Of a stretch of DNA of 64,000 bases, positions 33,928 to 44,064 are shown piece after piece (positions within the stretch are counted from its first letter, which is position 1; each line of letters opens with the position of its first letter). The notes under the pieces were generated by a model that was given only the letters and a program-made list of their open reading frames with translations, was not told the origin of the DNA and did not search any database. Location: positions 103,348 through 167,347 of the forward strand of contig CAKQCB010000008.1 of NCBI GenBank assembly GCA_934216615.1. Reading direction: 5' to 3'. This stretch comes from an uncultured Anaerolineae bacterium (lineage in GTDB: Bacteria; Chloroflexota; Anaerolineae; Aggregatilineales; Phototrophicaceae). A program made the position numbers and the translations under genes.

Positions 33928-36900
33928 GTTTATTGTTGATATCGGCAATCGTGCTATTTAAGCTATGTGACAATCCAGCACGATGGCTTGGAATACTACG
34001 TGGTTTCAATGCCTCAATCGGCAATCGTGCTATTTAAGCGAAGGATCAACTATAATGACTATCTCCACGAACTCAATGTTTCAATGCCTCAATCGGCAAT
34101 CGTGCTATTTAAGCTCGAGACAAAAATGGGGTACGTCACGCGTGTGACACTGTTTCAATGCCTCAATCGGCAATCGTGCTATTTAAGCGGAGCGGCTCGC
34201 TGTTCATCAATGCATCGAGAACAGTTTCAATGCCTCAATCGGCGATCGTGCTATTTAAGCAACCATCAATATTGAGCAGATTTGTGTCTACCCGCAGTTT
34301 CAATGCCTCAATCGGCGATCGTGCTATTTAAGCCTTTCTGATGTGCGGCGCACCAATGTCTGACGCTCGTAGTTTCAATGCCTCAATCGGCGATCGTGCT
34401 ATTTAAGCTGGATTATCTGTGACGCCGCGCAGGTATTCTTGCGAGTTTCAATGCCTCAATCGGCGATCGTGCTATTTAAGCAAATCCTTCTCACGGTGCC
34501 AACCACGTCATCAACCCGTTTCAATGCCTCAATCGGCGATCGTGCTATTTAAGCATCCTGATTGCCAATTTTCCAGCTTGATGGCAGAGATGGGTTTCAA
34601 TGCCTCAATCGGCGATCGTGCTATTTAAGCTCAAAGACAAGCCAAACAGGCTGATTACGATCTGGGTTTCAATGCCTCAATCGGCGATCGTGCTATTTAA
34701 GCGACAACCAACGACTATTAGATGAAGAGCGCATGAAAGTTTCAATGCCTCAATCGGCGATCGTGCTATTTAAGCAAGCGTGCGACGTCTACACCCAAGA
34801 CTGCTTCCCCTTGTTTCAATGCCTCAATCGGCGATCGTGCTATTTAAGCTACCAAATGTTGACCGCAGGCGAGGCTGATGAGTAGTTTCAATGCCTCAAT
34901 CGGCGATCGTGCTATTTAAGCGCCATCTTGTAGGCGATCTGCTCACTGTCCGCGGAAGTTTCAATGCCTCAATCGGCGATCGTGCTATTTAAGCCGTGGT
35001 GTTTGGCCGTGTGGCGGGGTTCGAGGGTCTGTTTCAATGCCTCAATCGGCGATCGTGCTATTTAAGCCGCTTCTTATTCAAGTATGCGATTGGCGCGGAC
35101 TGAGATGTTTCAATGCCTCAATCGGCGATCGTGCTATTTAAGCTTCCCATCTTCCGCGAATGCGCTCCGCAAATCGCTTCCGTTTCAATGCCTCAATCGG
35201 CGATCGTGCTATTTAAGCAAGTGGTTCCGCGAAGTTTCTGAAGAAAAGCGCGAACGTTTCAATGCCTCAATCGGCGATCGTGCTATTTAAGCTAGGGGTT
35301 CAGGGTTCGGGAAATACAGTGGCAGGAGTTTCAATGCCTCAATCGGCGATCGTGCTATTTAAGCTGCGGCGGCGATACCGTGACGGAATGGTTCACCGGT
35401 GTTTCAATGCCTCAATCGGCGATCGTGCTATTTAAGCAGCCATGTGTCGGACAAAGGTTCGCCCGTTTCAGGGTTGTTTCAATGCCTCAATCGGCGATCG
35501 TGCTATTTAAGCAACGCCAACCCCCACGCTCACGCCCATGCCAACAGATTGTTTCAATGCCTCAATCGGCGATCGTGCTATTTAAGCCTAGCCCTGCCGC
35601 AAAGCGCCGTGTGCAATCCTCGCAGTTTCAATGCCTCAATCGGCGATCGTGCTATTTAAGCGCCAGCACAGGGACATTGCACCCTCATGGGGCAATCGTT
35701 TCAATGCCTCAATCGGCGATCGTGCTATTTAAGCGGCGCTGGGTTGGGCTTGGTTGGGATTGTCGCGAACGGTTTCAATGCCTCAATCGGCGATCGTGCT
35801 ATTTAAGCATTGGGAAAATGGCCGACACCGACCACCCTTTGAGGTTTCAATGCCTCAATCGGCGATCGTGCTATTTAAGCATCACCTGAAGCACCCCTTC
35901 AGCACGTAAATCCTGGTTTCAATGCCTCAATCGGCGATCGTGCTATTTAAGCCGAGTGCATGTACGCGTGGAAGATGTCCATGAATTGAGTTTCAATGCC
36001 TCAATCGGCGATCGTGCTATTTAAGCCCCCTAAGACGAGGATAGCGTCACGTGAATGATCATGTTTCAATGCCTCAATCGGCGATCGTGCTATTTAAGCC
36101 CGATAGCGCTAAAGCGACGTGGAAGGGTTTTGTCGTTTCAATGCCTCAATCGGCGATCGTGCTATTTAAGCGTATTTTTATGAATGTGATGAAGATGAAA
36201 CGCCTCTGTTTCAATGCCTCAATCGGCGATCGTGCTATTTAAGCTATGGCCGAGTGTGAAGGCGAGTGGCTCATAGTAGATGTTTCAATGCCTCAATCGG
36301 CGATCGTGCTATTTAAGCCCAATTCGGCATACGCTTCGTTGCCCCCCAAATTGGAGTTTCAATGCCTCAATCGGCGATCGTGCTATTTAAGCTTGCTGAT
36401 TACATTCGAGATGCAACCACAAGTCATTGTTTCAATGCCTCAATCGGCGATCGTGCTATTTAAGCTTTACGGCGTAGTACCAGCCGTCCGCGCCTTCTTC
36501 GTTTCAATGCCTCAATCGGCGATCGTGCTATTTAAGCTGTTGAGCAGTGTGATCCTCGAAAAATCCAGCGACAAAGTTTCAATGCCTCAATCGGCGATCG
36601 TGCTATTTAAGCATGTGAACGATCCAGCGCGTCGATGACGGTGAGCAATGTTTCAATGCCTCAATCGGCGATCGTGCTATTTAAGCGCGTATACGAATAT
36701 TGAAATTTCAATGAGTCAAAAGTTTCAATGCCTCAATCGGCGATCGTGCTATTTAAGCCTTGTACTGGTCACTGTGTTGCTGAACCGATTGCTGTTTCAA
36801 TGCCTCAATCGGCGATCGTGCTATTTAAGCTGTATATAGCTCTATATCGCTCATCTCTATCGCTCAATTGTTTCAATGCCTCAATCGGCGATCGTGCTAT

Positions 36901-39900
36901 TTAAGCGATGCTCACGCTGTCAAATTCATCTTCGACATGTTTAGTTTCAATGCCTCAATCGGCGATCGTGCTATTTAAGCACAGCCCGGGGGCGGGGCAA
37001 CTTACGAAGTTGTAAAGTTTCAATGCCTCAATCGGCGATCGTGCTATTTAAGCGGCATGATCCCGATGCTTACAGGCGCTGGTATTCCAGTTTCAATGCC
37101 TCAATCGGCGATCGTGCTATTTAAGCTTGGACTATGGCGATAGCAAGGATGACTGGGAGAAGAGTTTCAATGCCTCAATCGGCGATCGTGCTATTTAAGC
37201 TCAATATCGCCGAACATATCATCAGTCAGCATCAATCGTTTCAATGCCTCAATCGGCGATCGTGCTATTTAAGCCTCCTGAGTATGGGGTCAGGGTGACT
37301 GCGACCTGGTTTCAATGCCTCAATCGGCGATCGTGCTATTTAAGCGTTTCAAAGCAGTGGCGACTCTGCTTCAACAACGTCGGTTTCAATGCCTCAATCG
37401 GCGATCGTGCTATTTAAGCCGGTGAACATGGCGTCGTAAGTTGCGGCGTCAATTCCGTTTCAATGCCTCAATCGGCGATCGTGCTATTTAAGCTCGAGGG
37501 AATATTCCTCGATGGCATCTTTGACCGAATCGTTTCAATGCCTCAATCGGCGATCGTGCTATTTAAGCTGTGGATAAGCTCGGAATCGCAATTGGACAGA
37601 CATTGTTTCAATGCCTCAATCGGCGATCGTGCTATTTAAGCCTTTTGAGAGAAAATCCCGTTCTGATTAGGGGCATGTTTCAATGCCTCAATCGGCGATC
37701 GTGCTATTTAAGCAATACGGAATTCCTGAAGGCGAGCAAGTAGGTACTCGTTTCAATGCCTCAATCGGCGATCGTGCTATTTAAGCGTGCTACTTCTAGC
37801 CCCGCTTGATACATTGCGTTGGCGTTTCAATGCCTCAATCGGCGATCGTGCTATTTAAGCTCTATCAAGGGGAACTAAAAACCGATTACATCAACGGTTT
37901 CAATGCCTCAATCGGCGATCGTGCTATTTAAGCTTGCCGAGCTTCAATCTTGGCTTCGGCGTCCTTGATGGTTTCAATGCCTCAATCGGCGATCGTGCTA
38001 TTTAAGCCATGACCGGTAATGCCGCCACCGCTCCGCATCCTCAAAGTTTCAATGCCTCAATCGGCGATCGTGCTATTTAAGCATTCAGGCGAAGGCAGGC
38101 CATGTTCCTACTTTCCTGTTTCAATGCCTCAATCGGCGATCGTGCTATTTAAGCATGACGCTAGGCGCACCAGCTGCGTTGACGGCATTAGGTTTCAATG
38201 CCTCAATCGGCGATCGTGCTATTTAAGCACTACAACTAATTGTACCATATATAATTAGGGTGTAGTTTCAATGCCTCAATCGGCGATCGTGCTATTTAAG
38301 CGGGGGACTTGATGCCAAGCCTAACATCGGCTAGCATCCGTTTCAATGCCTCAATCGGCGATCGTGCTATTTAAGCTTAGAAAAGGGATGGGTAGAAAAT
38401 GCTGTTGGCAATGTTTCAATGCCTCAATCGGCGATCGTGCTATTTAAGCCTTTTTATTCTGCGCTGTGTAATAGCGATCTTGTTGTTTCAATGCCTCAAT
38501 CGGCGATCGTGCTATTTAAGCACTAAAGTGACTTGCTCGAAAATTACCAGCAATCACAGGTTTCAATGCCTCAATCGGCGATCGTGCTATTTAAGCGTTG
38601 TCAAAGCCCCCCATGAGGAACGTTACCCCATGTTTCAATGCCTCAATCGGCGATCGTGCTATTTAAGCTGTCGGAATCGTCGCTACCGCCAAAGGGTGAT
38701 GGATGTTTCAATGCCTCAATCGGCGATCGTGCTATTTAAGCTCGAACTCTAACAAGACACTTTCCCATTGATATTTTCGTTTCAATGCCTCAATCGGCGA
38801 TCGTGCTATTTAAGCAAACCGCCACGATAATGGTGTAAATATTCTCACTTAACAGTTTCAATGCCTCAATCGGCGATCGTGCTATTTAAGCCGCTGTGTG
38901 TGGATGCCATCTGCCGTTGATACACAAGTTTCAATGCCTCAATCGGCGATCGTGCTATTTAAGCGTGATGACCTTCATAAACGAGTCAAGGCACATTATC
39001 AGTTTCAATGCCTCAATCGGCGATCGTGCTATTTAAGCTCTGAAGCACGAACATGGCTCATTAAACACAAAGCGTTGTTTCAATGCCTCAATCGGCGATC
39101 GTGCTATTTAAGCATATGTGCGAGAGGTAGAGCTACTTGTAGATCGTCTTAGTTTCAATGCCTCAATCGGCGATCGTGCTATTTAAGCCAAACGGATTTT
39201 GTGAGCAAGATATAACGTATTGCTGTTTCAATGCCTCAATCGGCGATCGTGCTATTTAAGCCGAAGCGCCCGCCAATCCACGCGATACGGAAATTACGCG
39301 TTTCAATGCCTCAATCGGCGATCGTGCTATTTAAGCAGATACAATGCCAAACCGCGCCAACTGCCTTTTGATTCGTTTCAATGCCTCAATCGGCGATCGT
39401 GCTATTTAAGCAAACCGAAAACTGGTGCAGAAGATCAGGAATTTGGTTTCAATGCCTCAATCGGCGATCGTGCTATTTAAGCACAGAAAAGTTAGTCGCT
39501 AACAGCAGACCGAAAATGTTTCAATGCCTCAATCGGCGATCGTGCTATTTAAGCAGAGAACCCACCGGAGCAAAAGCGCCAGCATTGGCAGTTTCAATGC
39601 CTCAATCGGCGATCGTGCTATTTAAGCAAGAATGAAGCGGCTAGAAAGCTCTGGACTGAAACGTTTCAATGCCTCAATCGGCGATCGTGCTATTTAAGCT
39701 CCCCGAACATTGGCATTGTGAACGGCCTAGCAAGGGTTTCAATGCCTCAATCGGCGATCGTGCTATTTAAGCCGGCATCGCGCTGTTCGAGGTGGGGGTT
39801 GAGTTGGCGCGTTTCAATGCCTCAATCGGCGATCGTGCTATTTAAGCAAAAAGCCTGCTCGGTGAATTTGAGGAGCAGTGGATGGTTTCAATGCCTCAAT

Positions 39901-41847
39901 CGGCGATCGTGCTATTTAAGCCAACAGTTCAATCCAGTTGTGGCAGAAAATGCCACGTTTCAATGCCTCAATCGGCGATCGTGCTATTTAAGCGATGTAG
40001 GTGATCTTGCGAAGCGCATTCAAGAAGGCGTTTCAATGCCTCAATCGGCGATCGTGCTATTTAAGCGTTGGCCTTATTTCGCGATGCGTATCAATGGCTT
40101 TCGTTTCAATGCCTCAATCGGCGATCGTGCTATTTAAGCAAGAAGCGTGCGAATTTGTGCGGATCCATCACCGCCATGTTTCAATGCCTCAATCGGCGAT
40201 CGTGCTATTTAAGCTGACGACGCTATCAGCAGCGGGGGCGGCTACTCCCGTGTTTCAATGCCTCAATCGGCGATCGTGCTATTTAAGCTGACGCAATCTC
40301 AATGGGGGAGGCTGATTTATCCGATGTTTCAATGCCTCAATCGGCGATCGTGCTATTTAAGCCCCGTAAGGTTTGAATACCTTCTGTGTATTGCCCAAGT
40401 TTCAATGCCTCAATCGGCGATCGTGCTATTTAAGCTTTGCTCATTTCGATTCTCCTCATTAGCTAAAAATCACGTTTCAATGCCTCAATCGGCGATCGTG
40501 CTATTTAAGCTCGACATTACCCCTGAGTTGTGGACTGAGCAGGCAGAGGTTTCAATGCCTCAATCGGCGATCGTGCTATTTAAGCATCTGGGGTGGCGGT
40601 TTGTAATTTTAGCGTTGCTGGTTTCAATGCCTCAATCGGCGATCGTGCTATTTAAGCTATCGCTCATTTTCATCATCCTCTTTCGAAGATTCGGTTTCAA
40701 TGCCTCAATCGGCGATCGTGCTATTTAAGCGAAATGGTTGATGGAAGTCCGCTTTATCACAGTGGAGTTTCAATGCCTCAATCGGCGATCGTGCTATTTA
40801 AGCGCGCTATGCGTCGAATCCATTTGCCGTTGGTACACAAGTTTCAATGCCTCAATCGGCGATCGTGCTATTTAAGCCCACATAAAAACGCCCATCCGCG
40901 TCGGCTATCCATCCAGTTTCAATGCCTCAATCGGCGATCGTGCTATTTAAGCCCTTCCTTCTGATAGCGCCATGTCCCCTTGCTGTTTTGGTTTCAATGC
41001 CTCAATCGGCGATCGTGCTATTTAAGCGGCACCGCGCTACTTCCCAGCTTACAGAATATTGTGTTTCAATGCCTCAATCGGCGATCGTGCTATTTAAGCT
41101 TCCCGTGAGGGTTAACCATGGTTAACCCTTGAGAGAGTTTCAATGCCTCAATCGGCGATCGTGCTATTTAAGCAGCATCAAAAATACATTGACTCACGGC
41201 GAAATGTCGAGTTTCAATGCCTCAATCGGCGATCGTGCTATTTAAGCTGAGAGCAAACCGCCGTGATGGGGCAATGGGGACGATCGTTTCAATGCCTCAA
41301 TCGGCGATCGTGCTATTTAAGCGATACAATGACATTAGGCGCGCCCGCCGCGTTGACGGGTTTCAATGCCTCAATCGGCGATCGTGCTATTTAAGCCGCC
41401 CAAGGGTTAGTGACGGCGAGTCAACTCATTACCGGTGTTTCAATGCCTCAATCGGCGATCGTGCTATTTAAGCGCTAGAGGAAAAACCAACGGTGCAAAG
41501 GCTAAGCGAAAGTTTCAATGCCTCAATCGGCGATCGTGCTATTTAAGCTGAATGAGGGATATACTTATTCCAGTTTTGCGGGCGACTGGCTGTTTCAATG
41601 CCTCAATCGGCGATCGTGCTATTTAAGCATTGTTTTTGAATGCCGATGTAAGTGTTATTCTGTGGTTTCAATGCCTCAATCGGCGATCGTGCTATTTAAG
41701 CAGCGCCTTACTGCACAGCTTGCCCAGCTTCGCTCAGTTTCAATGCCTCAATCGGCGATCGTGCTATTTAAGCTGTCTTATTTAGGGGGGTGTGAATTGG
41801 CTAGAGGTAGGTTTCAATGCCTCAATCGGCGATCGTGCTATTTAAGC
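33928..41847 (-). CRISPR. Type I-D CRISPR array, 107 full repeats plus one degenerate
   Basis: The 37-nt repeat begins GTTTCAATGCCTCAATCGG on the plus strand and ends GTGCTATTTAAGC; spacers are mostly 35-39 nt (longest 43). I count 107 full repeats and a degenerate one at 33928-33963, with 107 spacers. Transcription is on the minus strand: in that orientation the repeat ends in ATTGAAAC, the usual type I 5' handle. The degenerate repeat is at the low-coordinate end, and cas2 plus the leader are at the high end. The three oldest full repeats and the degenerate one have CGGCAATCG; the rest have CGGCGATCG. Confidence 0.98.
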
Positions 41848-42037
41848 CCCATCATTTGACTCATAGAGTATCTTAAAGTAGTAATTTCAACAAGAAATTG
41901 ACGATAAGTATAAATAAATTGTTTCTTAGTAGTCATTAACTCAATTCTTTCTCTATTCAACCTTCATTGTTCATGGTAATTTCTGCGAGAGGCTTACCGT
42001 AGCGCTGCCTAAGCTTCACCTCTCGCAAAAGAAAGCA
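41848..42037 (-). promoter_or_regulatory. CRISPR leader
   Basis: An AT-rich stretch between the newest repeat and the cas2 stop. On the minus strand it contains TTTATACTTATC as a possible -10 region and an 8-bp inverted repeat GCGAGAGG (41985-41992)/CCTCTCGC (42019-42026), which lies next to cas2. Leader function follows from position at the polarised young end of the array. Confidence 0.75.
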
Positions 42038-42322
42038 TTATAAAATATAAGTGATTTTCTCTTTTGGAGCATCGCTTCCAACCGTTTTTACCTGATTTTG
42101 GCAGGTTTGGCAAAGTGGATAAATCCGAACAGAATCTTCTGCAGAATTCAAGATCGTGTCTAACTTTGCCCGAAGTTGGACCAGCTCTTTGGCATCGAGA
42201 AAACACTCAAAAAGGCTATATTGAGTCCATTCACCAAACCCACAAAGGGCTTTATGCACTTTCGTCCTTCGTCTATCGTTGGAAATATCGTAGGCAACGA
42301 TATAGAGCATCGTCTTTTTCAT
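42038..42322 (-). CDS. cas2: Cas2 adaptation protein
   Basis: The 94-residue protein has the Cas2 ferredoxin-like start MLYIVAYDISNDRRRTKVHKALCGFGEWTQYSLFECFL, in which the conserved Asp is in YDI. CPLCQTCQN-like cysteines follow near the end. Cas2 forms the bridge of the Cas1-Cas2 integrase that inserts spacers at the leader. It overlaps cas1 by 4 bp and lies directly beside the leader. Confidence 0.95.
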   Translation of the reverse strand: MKKTMLYIVAYDISNDRRRTKVHKALCGFGEWTQYSLFECFLDAKELVQLRAKLDTILNSAEDSVRIYPLCQTCQNQVKTVGSDAPKEKITYIL

Positions 42323-43389
42323 CGGATGTGAAACTCGCGGAAGTAACGAAGCTCTCCTAACAGCCAGCGCGAAAGCAAACGCATTTGAATTTCAAGGCAT
42401 CGGCGGTACGTTACTTTCGTTTTGAAGATCGGGTGAGTGATCGTTTCATTAAGCCGTTCCTCAAATTTTTGTAGGAAGAGGCGTTTTGCAGCCTCACTCA
42501 TGCGCCATGCGCCTAATGTCTCTTCAAAATCATGAGGTTGTAGCATCCGATTATTGAGCAGACTCATCACCACTGAATCTACTACAGGTGCGCGAAACAT
42601 CTCTATGATGTCTAGGGCGAGGGCGGGTTTGCCATATTGAGTGCTGTGTAGGAAACCGATATAAGGATCAAAGCCCACGATTTGAGCAGCGCTCATTGCT
42701 TGTGAATTTAGCAAGACATAGCCATAAGAGAGTAAGGCATTGATCGGGTCGGTGGGTGGACGTCTATGGCGTCCAGTGAAGATATCTTCCCATTCGCCAT
42801 TGAATAAGGCGCCATAAGCAGGAAAATAGGCCGCTGCTGCTGCACCTTCAATCCCCATGAGTTGACCTAGAACGGTCTCCGCTTGAGGGCGTGAAGGGTT
42901 AGAAGGTTCGACATCTTCTTTAGGTAAGGCATCAAGTTGCTGGATCATTTCTTTAATGCGCTCTGCTTGTTCGGCGATAAACCGACTTTCGCGACTGCGG
43001 TTGGCACGCAAAAGTAACGTGCGTTGATTATGTAATTTCGACCGCACGCAGGTAAAGGCGATATGTAGGCGGTATGTGGGATGATCATGTGCGCGATTCT
43101 GTAGAATCCGCAGGTGGCCGTGTTTGTGGATGTCGCCGGAAACACGCCCGATGAACTTGCCATATTTCGTGAGAAAGCAAATTTCGCTGTTTTGTTGCAT
43201 CAGGGCTGTGAGAGCAGGTGTCGTAACGGTGATGTTACCGAATACCACCACTTGGGATACTTTGCCCAGAGGCACCCGCTTTTTTTGGGCTTGGCGTCCT
43301 GTTAATTTGTCCTCTGGAATTTTGAGGACGAGTATTTCATTATCTAAACTCAATGTCGCATGTTGTTCTGTCAGATATAAAACGCTCAT
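42319..43389 (-). CDS. cas1: Cas1 integrase
   Basis: The 356-residue protein opens with LYLTEQHATLSLDNEILVL and IPLGKV-like text, and carries the helical catalytic domain with LMGIEGAAAAAYFPAYG (metal-binding Glu), PTDPINALLSYGYVLLNSQ and a histidine in GFLHS, followed by ALDIIEMFRAPVVDSVV. This is a full-length, intact type I Cas1. It overlaps cas4 and cas2 by 4 bp each, so the three adaptation genes are translationally coupled. Confidence 0.96.
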   Translation of the reverse strand: MSVLYLTEQHATLSLDNEILVLKIPEDKLTGRQAQKKRVPLGKVSQVVVFGNITVTTPALTALMQQNSEICFLTKYGKFIGRVSGDIHKHGHLRILQNRAHDHPTYRLHIAFTCVRSKLHNQRTLLLRANRSRESRFIAEQAERIKEMIQQLDALPKEDVEPSNPSRPQAETVLGQLMGIEGAAAAAYFPAYGALFNGEWEDIFTGRHRRPPTDPINALLSYGYVLLNSQAMSAAQIVGFDPYIGFLHSTQYGKPALALDIIEMFRAPVVDSVVMSLLNNRMLQPHDFEETLGAWRMSEAAKRLFLQKFEERLNETITHPIFKTKVTYRRCLEIQMRLLSRWLLGELRYFREFHIR

Positions 43390-43982
43390 CCCAGGTCATC
43401 CTCTCGTAAAAGCATCAAAGTTTCATGCGGTAAACAAATTGGTTCCAGACTGCAATCGCGACATTTTGCTTTATGGTCAATAGGACGGGGAAACACTCCG
43501 GACTCAAGTAAAGCGTAAGCGCGGTCAATCGTAGCGACGGTAGATGCACGTAGGGAATCATCAAACACAACTTCCTCACGCCGACGCGTACCCCAATAGA
43601 AAATTTCTCCATAGGGGATGATGTGCCCCGTCCGTTCTTCTAGACAAAGGGCTTGCGCGCACAACTGGATATGATCGTTCTGCCACTTTCCCATACGACC
43701 CCGCTTGTGTTCTAAGGGAATAAGCCGATCATTTTGTTCTTCAATGAAGTCGGCTATCCCTGAGATGCGTAAGCGATCACTCCAAACATGCACACTACGT
43801 AATGCGCGTCCACGTTCATCTGTTTGTTGGCCTGCTTGGTGAGCATGCTTATGACGCAAGATTCCTTCTAGGACTGGAGCATTAATATCCATTTCATTTT
43901 GGCAAAACATGAGCCAGAAACGGCGTTGACAGTATACGAATTGATTCAAGAAACTTAAGGGAAGATAATCAAAGGGTTCCAT
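43386..43982 (-). CDS. cas4: Cas4 nuclease
   Basis: The 198-residue RecB-like protein has an N-terminal cysteine (FVYCQRRFWLMF), the catalytic stretch ISGIADFIEEQNDRLIPLEHKRG with Asp and Glu-x-Lys, and C-terminal CRDCSLEPIC for the iron-sulphur cluster. Cas4 trims prespacers and selects PAM. Its start codon is the end of one arm of a 12-bp inverted repeat (43981-43992/44011-44022), with GGAGG in the loop side, and a conserved palindrome is 50 nt upstream, so this trio probably has its own control. Confidence 0.92.
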   Translation of the reverse strand: MEPFDYLPLSFLNQFVYCQRRFWLMFCQNEMDINAPVLEGILRHKHAHQAGQQTDERGRALRSVHVWSDRLRISGIADFIEEQNDRLIPLEHKRGRMGKWQNDHIQLCAQALCLEERTGHIIPYGEIFYWGTRRREEVVFDDSLRASTVATIDRAYALLESGVFPRPIDHKAKCRDCSLEPICLPHETLMLLREDDLG

Positions 43983-44022
43983 AGGCTAGTACCTCCATAT
44001 CATAGGGTTAGTACTAGCCTAT
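43981..44022 (-). promoter_or_regulatory. Inverted repeat enclosing cas4 ribosome site and start codon
   Basis: Perfect 12-bp arms ATAGGCTAGTAC (43981-43992) and GTACTAGCCTAT (44011-44022) with an 18-nt spacer. As RNA on the minus strand, the hairpin would hold the cas4 AUG in its stem and GGAG at the loop edge. ATGACA-17-TATGAT also lies across it as a possible promoter, so it could instead be a DNA operator. Confidence 0.6.
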
Positions 44023-44030
44023 GTCATTAC

Positions 44031-44056
44031 TACCCCCACAAACGTGGGGATGATCC
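44031..44056 (-). promoter_or_regulatory. Shared palindrome, copy C (upstream of cas4)
   Basis: Plus strand CCCCCACAAACGTGGGG, between cas6 and cas4, 50 nt from the cas4 start. The same core occurs upstream of cas3 and upstream of the pPIWI-RE operon. Likely operator, probably for the WYL protein. It also resembles a type I-E CRISPR repeat (…GTGGGGATGATCC). Confidence 0.6.
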
Positions 44057-44064
44057 AACGTTAT

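Noticed and set aside
33967..41859. Many plus-strand reading frames with repeated FQCLNRRSCYLS or VSMPQSAIVLFK segments
   Set aside because: They are translations of the CRISPR repeat and spacers with no ribosome sites; the array is transcribed from the other strand.
43981..44022. Transcription terminator after cas6
   Set aside because: The inverted repeat includes the cas4 start codon and has no T run, so a control element is more likely.
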